Shown one piece after another: positions 42,261 through 50,126 of a DNA stretch of 64,000 nt. The DNA lies in contig NZ_BMUF01000010.1 of assembly GCF_014650055.1 (NCBI RefSeq), forward strand, positions 186,001-250,000, written 5' to 3'. This DNA comes from Streptomyces malachitofuscus (GTDB lineage Bacteria > Actinomycetota > Actinomycetes > Streptomycetales > Streptomycetaceae). Under the pieces are notes generated by a model. It had not been told where the DNA came from and did not search any database. It worked only from the letters and a program-made list of their open reading frames with translations. Numbering within the stretch: position 1 is the stretch's first letter; every line of letters starts with the position of its first letter. The translations under genes were made by a program, and so were the position numbers.

Positions 42261-42914
42261 GTGGCCGCCATGAACGCCTTCCTGACAGCCATCGCTTTCC
42301 TGGTCCTCGTCGCAGTGGCGGCGTATGTGATCCACCGGCTCGGGCTCCAGCACGCCGACAGGATCGCGGCGTACCGGTACAGCACTCCCCGGCCCGGTCG
42401 CCGTGGCCGTGGCACGCCCCAGCCGCACGCCGCACCATGGGTCGGCATCCGGGCGTCCGACCGGCCGCCCCGCCCCACCACCCACCCGGCCCGCGGCGAC
42501 GCGAGCCCGGGGCGTGGACGCAGGCTCTGGAGCACCAGAGGTTCCGAGCATCCGAACCGAGGCGTCATGACTCTTCCACGGCTGAACGTCTACCGGCACG
42601 ACCGGGGCGCGCGGGCCCTGGTCACCCTGGCCGGTGTGATCGACCCCGTCACCGCGCCCCGGGTGCGCGCCGCTCTGGAGCAGTGTCTGCGGGACGGGAT
42701 CACCCTCATCGACGTCGATCTGACCACCGTAGACCGCTGTGACGACAGCGGCCTGCGCGTCTTCCTCGACGTGTCGGAGCATGCCGCCGAGGTCCAGGCG
42801 TTCCTGCTGCTGCACCACCCCTCCCCGCAGACCGAACGACTGCTCATGGACACGGGCTCCGACGGTTTGCTCTACCCGATGAGGCCGGGAGGGGCGCGCC
42901 CTCAGCGGGCCTGA
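42261..42914 (+). CDS. membrane-anchored STAS domain protein (anti-sigma factor antagonist type)
   Basis: Residues about 4-25 are a membrane helix (MNAFLTAIAFLVLVAVAAYV), then a long arginine/proline-rich linker, and from about 103 a STAS domain (LVTLAGVIDPVTAPRVRAAL, IDVDLTTVDRCDDSGLRVFL). The phosphoacceptor Ser is the one in DDSGLR. STAS proteins bind anti-sigma kinases, and the phosphatase gene 0.8 kb upstream could activate it. An ATG at 42567 in frame begins the STAS part alone, so this may be two genes that have become fused by loss of a stop. Confidence 0.75.
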   Translation: MAAMNAFLTAIAFLVLVAVAAYVIHRLGLQHADRIAAYRYSTPRPGRRGRGTPQPHAAPWVGIRASDRPPRPTTHPARGDASPGRGRRLWSTRGSEHPNRGVMTLPRLNVYRHDRGARALVTLAGVIDPVTAPRVRAALEQCLRDGITLIDVDLTTVDRCDDSGLRVFLDVSEHAAEVQAFLLLHHPSPQTERLLMDTGSDGLLYPMRPGGARPQRA

Positions 42915-43005
42915 CGTCGGCAGAAGCGCCCCAGGGAACGGGCCGCCTGACGGAGAGCGCTGGTGCGCCGGTCAAGTCGCGCCGGTCGCTCCACGCGCCG
43001 CCCCG

Positions 43006-43488
43006 TCAGCCCACAGGACCACGCCCGCTCCCAGTGTCGATGAGGATCTGTTCCGCGTCGCTGACGTTGTCCACCCGGACCGCCTGGGCCATCGCGGCAC
43101 GGGCGGCATCCGGTCCCGCGTCGGGCGGGACGACCAGCAGCGAGAAGATGTCCCGGTCGCCCCGGGTGATCAGAACCGTGTCGTCACCGACCGGGAAGGA
43201 GTCGATGTGCACCACGTGGTCGTCCACGACGATACGCGTCGGGAGACCCTCCCAGGCGGAGGCATCCAGCCCCACACGGGACACGGGGCCGAGGTGGGCG
43301 ACGAGGGCACTCAACAGGGCGGGCAGCTCGGCCCCGATGTCGCGCGAGCGCGGCCACCACGCGCCGTCGAGCGCGCCTTTGCGTGATTCGGTCGTCTCCA
43401 GCCGGAGAAGCGCAGATCCCGGTCGCACGGCCTCGTGGACGCCACTGGGCAGCCGCCGGGGAACAGGTGGTGTGTCCGAGCTGGTCAT
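43006..43488 (-). CDS. DUF5994 family protein (copy 4)
   Basis: A 160-residue family member on the other strand. It shows the core GALDGAWWPRSRDIGAELPA, then LVAHLGPVSRVGLDASAWEG and IFSLLVVPPDAGPDAARAAM. The ATG at 43488 (MTSSDTPPVP) is chosen by comparison with its paralogues. A GGAGTAGCGTGGG box, like that of copy 3, lies 66 bp upstream. It ends next to the STAS gene, convergently. Confidence 0.82.
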   Translation of the reverse strand: MTSSDTPPVPRRLPSGVHEAVRPGSALLRLETTESRKGALDGAWWPRSRDIGAELPALLSALVAHLGPVSRVGLDASAWEGLPTRIVVDDHVVHIDSFPVGDDTVLITRGDRDIFSLLVVPPDAGPDAARAAMAQAVRVDNVSDAEQILIDTGSGRGPVG

Positions 43489-43541
43489 GATGACCACCCG
43501 TCTGTAGGGCCGGTGCGACGACGGGACTCCGCCCCGCAGCT

Positions 43542-43554
43542 CCCACGCTACTCC
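43542..43554 (-). promoter_or_regulatory. GGAGTA box upstream of DUF5994 gene 4
   Basis: On the minus strand GGAGTAGCGTGGG matches the first 13 bases of the copy 3 leader box with one difference. The ACCGAG part is not found here and the spacing to the start is shorter. Confidence 0.45.
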
Positions 43555-43737
43555 TGGCGCCACACGCACCGACGTCTGCAAGATCGCCCGCCCTCTCGAC
43601 CCGCCCCGACGGAACGGATCCAGCACACATGAGGTCGGGAAGCCCCGTGAACACTGGAGAACTACGGAGTGGTGTTTTCCCAGGCCAGACGCACTCCGAC
43701 CGACGTTTCCTCAGGTCAAAGCCCTGCCCAGGGAAAA

Positions 43738-43781
43738 CTCCTAAAGCGGGTGTCGCAGGTTCGAATCCTGCCGGGGGCACA
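43738..43781. repeat. attR (44-bp direct repeat of the tRNA-Arg 3' half)
   Basis: Exactly repeats 29229-29272. It contains no 5' tRNA half: the bases before it (CAGGGAAAA) do not form an anticodon stem. It marks the right end of the element and holds the original chromosomal tRNA tail. Confidence 0.93.
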
Positions 43782-43787
43782 CGACAC

Positions 43788-43826
43788 AGGGCCGGTTCGA
43801 GGGGCTTGATCCCTCGAACCGGCCCT
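43788..43826 (+). terminator. strong hairpin terminator, probably the original tRNA-Arg terminator
   Basis: AGGGCCGGTTCGAGGG (43788-43803) pairs perfectly with CCCTCGAACCGGCCCT (43811-43826), loop GCTTGAT. It starts 7 bp after attR, so before insertion it lay right behind the tRNA gene. Confidence 0.85.
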
Positions 43827-43899
43827 GCTGCGTGATCACATCCGTGCCACGCGCGGACCATGAAGTCCGGTGTGCTCCCACCGCACCAGTGCCCTGCCG

Positions 43900-44367
43900 T
43901 CAGCCTTCGTGGGGCACCATCGGGCGGGTGACCGGCACGACGGTGAGGAGATCGTCCAGCCCCTTGAAATCGTCGGGGTTGGTGGTGAAGAGGGGAAGGT
44001 TCTCAGCCACGGCGATGGCAGCGATCATCAGGTCGGCCACCCGGCGGCGTGGCTTGCGGCCGGCGCTGATCACTGCGGCACAGATACGGCCGTAGATGCG
44101 GGCCGCTTCGGCATCGAAGGGGATGGGGTCGAACTCGTTCTCGGCGCGTTGCAGGACGTCGAGCCTGCGGGCGCGTTCGGCGTGTTCGTCGTAACTGCTC
44201 TGTTCGTCGTTGCGACGGACCTCATGCGGACCGGCGGACAACTCGGCCAGGGTGATGGCGGTGATCGCCATTTCGTCCGGTAGCTCCTCGGGTGCCACCC
44301 AGCGGCGCAGAATCATGATGTTGGTGTCGAGGAGGCCCTGCTGATGCGTCGACCGGTCAGCGGTCAT
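43900..44367 (-). CDS. PIN domain toxin (type II toxin-antitoxin)
   Basis: A 155-residue VapC-like ribonuclease. The acidic metal-site residues are in LLDTNIMILRR (Asp14), ITLAELSAG (Glu about 42) and RVADLMIAAIAVAENLPLFT (Asp about 112), with TTNPDDFKGL near the end. It starts inside the end of the antitoxin gene (11-bp overlap), the usual layout. A 62-bp copy of its 3' end lies at 49099-49160. Confidence 0.9.
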   Translation of the reverse strand: MTADRSTHQQGLLDTNIMILRRWVAPEELPDEMAITAITLAELSAGPHEVRRNDEQSSYDEHAERARRLDVLQRAENEFDPIPFDAEAARIYGRICAAVISAGRKPRRRVADLMIAAIAVAENLPLFTTNPDDFKGLDDLLTVVPVTRPMVPHEG

Positions 44368-44626
44368 AGGGATCGTCCGGGTAAGTGTCGGCCGTGGCGT
44401 CCTGATCGGCGCGGAACCTGTCGAGGTCGATGCCAGGGGCGGTCCTGGACATCGCGGCGAACTCCTGGCGGGAGACGAACCGACGGCGTCGGCGCAGAGG
44501 CACGAGCTGGCCGATCGGATGTCCGTCGCGGGTGACGGTGAACGACTGGCCGCCCTGTATGGCGTCCATGATCTCTCGGGACCGGCTGCGTAGATCCCGC
44601 TGGGTAATTTCGGGCTGAACGCTCAT
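44357..44626 (-). CDS. Phd/YefM-type antitoxin
   Basis: An 89-residue antitoxin. The N-terminal DNA-binding part is EITQRDLRSRSREIMDAIQG and SFTVTRDGHPIGQLVPL; the C-terminal part is acidic (DLDRFRADQDATADTYPDD), fit to cover the toxin. The ATG at 44626 is used; a 31-bp palindrome starting 9 bp upstream is the likely autoregulatory operator. Confidence 0.88.
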   Translation of the reverse strand: MSVQPEITQRDLRSRSREIMDAIQGGQSFTVTRDGHPIGQLVPLRRRRRFVSRQEFAAMSRTAPGIDLDRFRADQDATADTYPDDPYDR

Positions 44627-44634
44627 ATCAACCA

Positions 44635-44665
44635 AGGTAGCACCTGGTGACACCAGGTGCTACCT
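44635..44665. promoter_or_regulatory. 31-bp perfect palindrome, toxin-antitoxin operator
   Basis: Two perfectly complementary 15-base arms (AGGTAGCACCTGGTG and its complement) are separated by one A. It lies 9 bp upstream of the antitoxin start, and the truncated GntR reading frame begins inside it. Confidence 0.8.
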
Positions 44666-45279
44666 GCTGCGAATGTTGGGCGATCGGCGTCCTGCGGGAC
44701 GAGGGCATCGCCGAGGCCCGGAAGGGAGCCGGCGTATTCGTCCGGGCCTTCCGCCCGCTCCGCCGCCGCGGCATCCAGCGACTGGCCCGCGGCCAATGGG
44801 GCAACGGCCGCTCGATCTCGTCGGCGGACATCGAGTCCAGGGCGCTGGAGGTCGACCAGGTCTCCGTGTCCGAAGAGACAGCTCCCGCATCCATCAGTGC
44901 AGTGCTGGACCTGGCTGCCGACGACGTCACGTGCGTGAGGCGCCGGCGCTTCATCCTGGACAACAAGCCGGTCCTGCTCTCAACGAGCTACCTGCCCCTG
45001 CCCTTGGCGGCCGGGTCCGCCATCACCCAGGAGGACACCGGGCCGGGCGGCACCTACGCCCGACTCGCCGAACTCGGCTGCGAGCCGGTGCGCTTTCGCG
45101 AAGAAATCCGCTCACGCATGCCGTCGCCGGACGAGCTGACGCAGCTGAGCCTGGCCCCGGGCACCCCGGTCATCCTCATCTGCCGCACCGCGTTCACCGA
45201 CGAAGGCCGTCCCGTCGAGGTCAACGAGATGACCCTGGACGCCGCCTCCTACGTCCTGGAATACGACTTCGACGCGTAG
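44666..45279 (+). pseudogene. GntR/HutC family regulator lacking its DNA-binding domain
   Basis: The plus-strand frame begins with IGVLRDEGIAEARKGAGVFV, the end of a GntR winged helix; the first two helices that read DNA are missing. The UTRA ligand domain is complete (about 60-205; RRRFILDNKPVLLSTSYLPL, ILICRTAFTDEGRPVEVNEM, YVLEYDFDA at the end). The break is at the palindromic operator, so the toxin-antitoxin module probably replaced the 5' part. It could still yield a ligand-binding protein from a GTG at 44647. Confidence 0.75.
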
Positions 45280-45595
45280 GCCCCAGCCGCCGACACAGCA
45301 CCGCTCAACCACTGAGCCGCAACCTCCGTCACCGTCGCACCGCCGACACAGCCCGATACCGCGGCTCGACAACCGACTTCACCAGCGCCAATCCCGGCCT
45401 CGCGCCACACGCCGCAACGACGTGCACAGAAAAGCCGATCACGGCCACTGTCAAGCATCAGCTGGGACCGAAGCGTCAAGCATCCACCGGGACCGGACAG
45501 TTCTGGTCGCCGATCACTGTCTGGAAAGGCCGGGTGGCGAGTGCTGTCACGAGGGCGTCCAGGTGTTCGTCACATAAAGATCTTGACCGGGTCGG
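45280..45595. other. 316-bp region with a short direct repeat, no gene
   Basis: GTCAAGCATC with a GGGACCG end occurs at 45450 and again at 45475 (25-bp period). Nothing in the rest suggests a gene. It may be a worn insertion-sequence end. Confidence 0.4.
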
Positions 45596-46537
45596 CTACG
45601 AGTTCGATGACACCGGCCGCGTGTGAACGAGCGCTCGCAGCATCGCGGCGCCCGCCCCCACCGCTGCAAGGTGCAGGACTGCCGCGAGCGCGAGGTTTTC
45701 CGGTAGGGCTGCATCGGCCGGTTGCGCGACTGCCAGGTACAGGGTGAACGGAAGCTTCCAGCCGCTCCAGGCGAACAATGAGCCCGAGCCGAGCCAGCCG
45801 AACACCATCGGGCCCCATCGGGGGACTCGTGCGGGTCGGCCTCGGACGGCAGCCCAGGTGGCGGCGGACGCCACGAACGCCCAGAGCCCGAAGACGCCGG
45901 ACAATACATGCCAAGCGAGGTCCCGCTCGCCACGGTGGGCGACCCCTGCGGTGCCGCCCACCGCCCAGTACAGCCAGATGAAACCGACTGCGGCGCCGAC
46001 CACCGTCATCCATGGCAGCGTCCTTGACGAGCCTTCCCCACGGTCGCCGAGCTGACCCGCGAACGCGTCCGGCCAGCGCCGCCGCAAGTACGTGGGCAGC
46101 GCGATGGCCAGACCCAACCCCATACCTACAAATCCGATCTGAACCAGCGCGGCCTCCCAGACCGGCATCGACGGGCCGGCGTCACCCCCGCTTTTGGAAT
46201 TGCCATCCCCTGAGCTCAGCAGCGAACTGAGAACGGCGTACGGCAGCACCGGGACGAGGAACCCCGTCCCCACCCAAGCGCAGAAAGCCAACGGTGCTGC
46301 CGGTATGCGCATCCCCCACGGCCGCACCAGCGCGAGCGCCACCGCGATCCCGATCCCTGCCATACCGATCGTGGCGCTGTTGAGCACCACCCACTCCGCC
46401 TTGCCGAATCCGGTTCCGACCGGCAGCAGTCCCAAGAGCGAACCGACCACCCACGACATCTTGATCAGCAAGTAGGGCGTCAGCGCCAGCGCTGCCCCAT
46501 ACGCCGCGACCCGCCCAGCCCGATCCCATCGTTCCAC
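45596..46537 (-). CDS. polytopic membrane protein of unknown function
   Basis: A 313-residue protein with about eight hydrophobic segments (for example YGAALALTPYLLIKMSWVVG, LAFCAWVGTGFLVPVLPYAV, WMTVVGAAVGFIWLYWAVGG, LALAAVLHLAAVGAGAAMLR), a charged central loop and a short cytoplasmic tail. Such proteins recur in Streptomyces accessory regions without known function. It starts at GTG 46537 with GGGGAG before it. Confidence 0.75.
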   Translation of the reverse strand: MERWDRAGRVAAYGAALALTPYLLIKMSWVVGSLLGLLPVGTGFGKAEWVVLNSATIGMAGIGIAVALALVRPWGMRIPAAPLAFCAWVGTGFLVPVLPYAVLSSLLSSGDGNSKSGGDAGPSMPVWEAALVQIGFVGMGLGLAIALPTYLRRRWPDAFAGQLGDRGEGSSRTLPWMTVVGAAVGFIWLYWAVGGTAGVAHRGERDLAWHVLSGVFGLWAFVASAATWAAVRGRPARVPRWGPMVFGWLGSGSLFAWSGWKLPFTLYLAVAQPADAALPENLALAAVLHLAAVGAGAAMLRALVHTRPVSSNS

Positions 46538-46862
46538 TTGAACTCCCCATTCAGGCGACGGAGTTCAAGTCTTATTCACCCCTGACCCCCACGGTCGTCA
46601 ACCGCTGGGCGCATCCACGTCATCACTCAGGAGGAGTGAGTATCAGCCGACGGGAGCACACGAAGCTGCCGGCCGTCCGTTGGGCGCGCCAAGGCTGGGC
46701 CACCCCTGGGCCGTCCGAGACCGCTCGACATTGGCCAATGACGACCGACGACGACCACCAGGAGCACAAGCCCACTGCCCCATGGTGAGCGCAGCAGGCA
46801 TCGTCAGTGGTGCTGCTTGGAGTGCGCAGCATCAGCGCTGGACCGACACCCAGGGGTGGGAC
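46538..46862. other. 325-bp region without a recognisable gene
   Basis: Only short frames without bias or domains are present. The first 30 bp hold the ribosome site and probably the promoter of the membrane-protein gene. Confidence 0.35.
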
Positions 46863-47017
46863 ATGAAGGAGCCCGAGCGGTTCGCACCGCTGCGGATCAC
46901 CGGCAAGTACGGCGGCAGTGTTGTGGTCGAGTTGAACGACTCGGCTGGATCGACGAGCAGCGTGCCCTGCTCAAGAGGCTCGGCACCGTCTGGGCGCACC
47001 TGATCCCGACGGACTGA
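46863..47017 (+). pseudogene. small frameshifted gene
   Basis: One frame reads MKEPERFAPLRITGKYGGSV then VVELNDSAG; after about 46945 the sensible reading is in another frame, WIDEQRALLKRLGTVWAHLI then PTD and stop. One lost base would join them into a protein of about 52 residues. No family is recognised. Confidence 0.4.
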
Positions 47018-47329
47018 GGAGCTTCAGGGGGCAGCCCGTGCCACAGGCGTGCCGGCTACAAGGGTCGGCCACGACAACGGGCTTGTCTCGAGGTTGAGTT
47101 CTCGGTGACCCGATCAGGTATTGAAGCTCCAGGTCAGCGCCCCCACTCTTCCGCCTCGCGGGCGGTCATCCACAACCGGCCGCCTCTTGAGCAGCCGATC
47201 CATGTGGTAGATCGCCTCACGCTGAGTGTCCTGCACGACGTGCACGAAGGTCGGCCCACTCGGCGACGCGAGCCGCCAGGGCGGGCCGCCGAGAGGTTCA
47301 TGAGCACTGGGCCACTTCCGCCGGCCGGT
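47018..47329. other. 312-bp region, possible coding remnant on the minus strand
   Basis: A minus-strand frame around 47,160-47,260 reads FVHVVQDTQREAIYHMDRLL, which looks like real protein, but there is no start or intact context. Its origin is unknown. Confidence 0.3.
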
Positions 47330-48286
47330 TCAGGGCTTTTCGCCGTTCCGGTCGACGAGGGACTGGGTCATCTTCATCTCGCAGAATGTGACCTCGCCCT
47401 TTTTGTGCGAGCGCCCGGCCGATGAGCCGTCCTCGTACTTCTCCTCGTAGTCGCGCACCGCAACCGACTGGTTCCCCTTGTACTGGAAGGTGTCGGGGTC
47501 GAGGAGGTACTCCCGGCGCTGAACGGCCTTGCTGCCCAGGTCCGGGTATATGGCGATGGCGTCATGCCCCAGGGGGTCCTTCACCAGGTGCGGGACCACC
47601 TTGATCCCGGGGTCCGCGGCCAGGGCCCGGTACAGCTTGGCCATTCCCTGTGGATGCACGGGATAGGCCTCGTCGAGGGTCGCCAGGAGCGCGAAGGTCT
47701 CGAGCTGCTCCCCCGTCAAGCCGCTGTCCTCGCCCATGGGGAACATGTCCGCCGCCTGCTTCCGGATCTCGGCGGGGTCATCCGGCAGCGAGGCAAGCAG
47801 GCGATACAGCCGCCGCTGCGAGGGTTCGTTGTCGCCGTCCTCGTCGTCCTCCCTCAGGGGGCTGTCGTACTGGACCCACTCCTCGCTCACCTCGGGCTCG
47901 GCATCGGGCGCCGCGTCCGACGCTCCGATGTGGCACTGCGCGGTCTTCAGGTAGACCCACTGGCCGTCACGCGGACGCAGATCCGGCTGCTGCGACACCA
48001 CTTCCGCCCCCTGCTCCAGGAGTGCCGTCGCGGACGTCAGGTCGGGGCCGGCAGGCTGCACGCCGCGCTCGGGTCCATCGCCACCGACGAGCATGGTCAC
48101 CAGCACCGCGATGGTGATCACCGTCGCGGCGCCCCCCGCAGCCGCCACGCGCCAGTCCAGCCGCATCCTGCGGGCAGAGCCCCGCTGCGCTGCTCCCAGC
48201 AGTTTCTGGCGGCCGGGAACCAGCCGCGCCCGGTCCGGCATCGGCGCGTCGGCGCGCAACTCGTTCAGCTTGGTCATGTCATCCAT
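47330..48286 (-). CDS. CU044_5270 family protein (likely anti-sigma partner)
   Basis: A 318-residue membrane protein with a cytoplasmic head (about 1-45), one membrane segment (VAAAGGAATVITIAVLVTML, about 47-66) and an extracellular domain (QWVYLKTAQCHIG, WVQYDSPLRED, GQSVAV-like strands). The CU044_5270 family regularly follows ECF sigma genes and is thought to act as anti-sigma or sensor. Its ATG overlaps the sigma stop, so they are co-translated. Confidence 0.85.
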   Translation of the reverse strand: MDDMTKLNELRADAPMPDRARLVPGRQKLLGAAQRGSARRMRLDWRVAAAGGAATVITIAVLVTMLVGGDGPERGVQPAGPDLTSATALLEQGAEVVSQQPDLRPRDGQWVYLKTAQCHIGASDAAPDAEPEVSEEWVQYDSPLREDDEDGDNEPSQRRLYRLLASLPDDPAEIRKQAADMFPMGEDSGLTGEQLETFALLATLDEAYPVHPQGMAKLYRALAADPGIKVVPHLVKDPLGHDAIAIYPDLGSKAVQRREYLLDPDTFQYKGNQSVAVRDYEEKYEDGSSAGRSHKKGEVTFCEMKMTQSLVDRNGEKP

Positions 48287-48872
48287 GGGTTACCGCCCCG
48301 TTGTGGTCGCTTACGAGGGTGGGGTCGGCGCCGAGCGCCTTGCGCATCCTGCGCCGCGCCCGGTTCAGCCGGGAGCGGACCGTACCGACCGGCACCCCGA
48401 GGGCGTCGGCGCACTCCTGGTAGGTGAAGTCCGCCCAGGCGACCAGCAGCAGCACATGCCGGTCCTTCCCGGGCAAGGCCGCGATCGCCCCGGCCAGCGC
48501 CTGCTGCGAGGCCTCGGCCGTCACCCGCTCGTCGGCCCGTTCCGACCAGGACTCGGCCACCGGGTCGACGCCGGTACGGGCCAGCGCCCGCAGCGCCCGC
48601 ACTTCGGAGCGGCGGTGGCTGCCGATGAGGTTGCCGGCGATGCCGTAGAGCCACGGCCGGGCACTGGCGCGCGCGACGTCGTAACGGGCGCGGCTGCGGA
48701 AGGCGATGAGGAAGGTCTGCGCCGTGATGTCGTCGGCGTGACTGTCGCCCAGCCGACGCATCACATACCGGTGGATCTCGGCGGCGTGTCTGTCGTAAAG
48801 CCTGGCGAATATCTCCGGCCGCTCCAGGGATTCCTGGATGACCAGCGCGTCGTCGGTGGGTGGATCCCCCAC
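48279..48872 (-). CDS. ECF RNA polymerase sigma factor
   Basis: A 197-residue ECF sigma factor. Region 2 is FARLYDRHAAEIHRYVMRRL and DDITAQTFLIAFRSRARYD (about 22-70); region 4 is LPGKDRHVLLLVAWADFTYQ and ECADALGVPVGTVRSRLNRA (about 130-175). The GTG at 48872 (MGDPPTDDALV) has GAGGTGAGG before it; an ATG at 48911 is also possible. It probably works with the CU044_5270 protein that follows. Confidence 0.88.
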   Translation of the reverse strand: MGDPPTDDALVIQESLERPEIFARLYDRHAAEIHRYVMRRLGDSHADDITAQTFLIAFRSRARYDVARASARPWLYGIAGNLIGSHRRSEVRALRALARTGVDPVAESWSERADERVTAEASQQALAGAIAALPGKDRHVLLLVAWADFTYQECADALGVPVGTVRSRLNRARRRMRKALGADPTLVSDHNGAVTHG

Positions 48873-49077
48873 GAGGCCCTCACCTCTTCGTGCAGTAGGA
48901 GTGGAGTGCATTCCACCCCCTGTTGTCCGAAGCGGCCAGGAGGGTTCACGTGCAGGAGATGCGCCAGTTCGCGATCACGGATTAGGAGGGGTCGCCCGGA
49001 GACCGGCTGCCCTCCCGTGGAGGGTCGCGCCGGATCCGGCACTACGTATCCGAGCTCCGGGTCGGTCCCGATCCTGG

Positions 49078-49093
49078 AGCGGGTGTCGCAGGT
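49078..49093. repeat. 16-bp remnant of the tRNA-Arg/att sequence
   Basis: AGCGGGTGTCGCAGGT is identical to positions 8-23 of the 44-bp att repeat (29236-29251). The rest of the repeat is not kept. It lies just before the copied PIN-gene tail. Confidence 0.65.
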
Positions 49094-49098
49094 GAGGG

Positions 49099-49160
49099 CA
49101 CCAGGGCCCTGCCGTCAGCCTTCGTGGGGCGCCCTCGGGCGGGTGAACGGCATGACAGTG
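49099..49160 (-). pseudogene. duplicated 3' end of the PIN toxin gene
   Basis: Matches 43884-43945 at 56 of 62 positions without gaps. In the minus strand it encodes RTVMPFTRPRAPHEG and a stop at 49115, against LTVVPVTRPMVPHEG in the intact toxin. The similarity ends abruptly on both sides. Confidence 0.8.
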
Positions 49161-49218
49161 CGTCCGGTTTGCCGCCGGGTGCTCCCCCGGTCCTCACGGC
49201 CGAGCCTGTCGGGTCGGC

Positions 49219-49956
49219 TCACCGGTGTTCGGGGTTCTCGTAGTCGTGGCGGCAGCCGGCGTCCCAGGCGGTGCGCTGGTTGCCGTAGGCGGGGATGCCC
49301 CCGAGGTCCTTCAACGCCCGGGCCAGGTGCAGGAGGTTCCAGGTCATGAAGGTGGTGTTGCGGTTGGTGAAGTCGTTCTCCGGGCCGCCCGAGCCGGGGT
49401 CGAGGTACGAGGGGCCGGGGCCGGCCGCGCCGATCCAGCCGGCGTCCGCCTGGGGAGGGATCGTGTACCCGAGGTGCTGGAGGCTGTAGAGGATGTTCAT
49501 GGCGCAGTGCTTGACGCCGTCCTCGTTGCCGGTGATCAGGCAGCCGCCGACGCGTCCGTAATAGGCGTACTGGCCCGCTTCGTTGAGCAGACTGGAGCAG
49601 GCGTAGAGGCGTTCGATCACCTGCTTCGTCACGGAGCCGTTGTCGCCCAGCCAGATGGGGCCCGCCAGTACGAGGATGTCGGCTGCCATCACCTGCCGGT
49701 ACAGGTCCGGCCAGGCGTCCGTCTCCCAGCCGTGCTCCGTCATGTCGGGCCACACACCGGTGGCGATGTCGTGGTCCACGGCCCGTACGACATCGACGTG
49801 CACTCCCTGCGCTTCCATGATCGCGGTGCTGCGGTCGACCAGCCCCTGGGTGTTGCTCGTCTCCGGCGAGCGTTTGAGAGTGCAGTTGATCACCAGGGCC
49901 CGCAGGTCGTCGTACCGGGCCGGCGGTACGTCGGTGGCGGCCGACGGAACGGTCAC
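49219..49956 (-). CDS. flavodoxin-fold NADPH-dependent FMN reductase family protein
   Basis: A 245-residue FMN-binding reductase. The phosphate-binding loop is NCTLKRSPETSNTQGL (about residues 24-39), and AADILVLAGPIWLGDNGSVT (about 91-110) and YGRVGGCLITGNEDGVKHCA (about 132-151) hold the isoalloxazine contacts. The GTG at 49956 follows GGGAGG. It lies after a ferric-reductase-like gene on the same strand, with a 170-bp gap; a common redox role is possible. Confidence 0.85.
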   Translation of the reverse strand: MTVPSAATDVPPARYDDLRALVINCTLKRSPETSNTQGLVDRSTAIMEAQGVHVDVVRAVDHDIATGVWPDMTEHGWETDAWPDLYRQVMAADILVLAGPIWLGDNGSVTKQVIERLYACSSLLNEAGQYAYYGRVGGCLITGNEDGVKHCAMNILYSLQHLGYTIPPQADAGWIGAAGPGPSYLDPGSGGPENDFTNRNTTFMTWNLLHLARALKDLGGIPAYGNQRTAWDAGCRHDYENPEHR

Positions 49957-50126
49957 ACAAGCCTCCCAGAGCCTTGCCGGCGCACGTGCGCGGCGGCGCG
50001 TCCACATCCCGGTCCATCGTGCTGACCGACCGCGGCAGCCGCCACCACACCGCCTCCGAATGGCTCCCGGCGGCGCGGCGTGCGGAGGATCCCTGCGCGC
50101 GGGGCTGGACGTCGGACCCTTCCCGG

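Larger units (their letters stand above)
29229..43781. mobile_element. integrative mobilizable element, 14,553 bp, in tRNA-Arg(CCT)
   Basis: The ends are 44-bp direct repeats of the tRNA 3' half. Contents in order: small hypothetical gene, tyrosine integrase and XRE regulator (minus), excisionase-like, DUF3631 ATPase, DUF2637, MobC-like and relaxase genes (plus), then cargo of four DUF5994 genes, a PP2C/SpoIIE phosphatase, a membrane-STAS protein and three gene remnants. There is a relaxase but no FtsK/TraB-type translocase and no type IV secretion gene, so transfer would need a helper. Confidence 0.88.

Noticed and set aside
43738..43781. Second tRNA-Arg gene
   Set aside because: Only the 3' half from the anticodon loop is present; bases upstream cannot form acceptor, D or anticodon 5' strands. 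It is attR.
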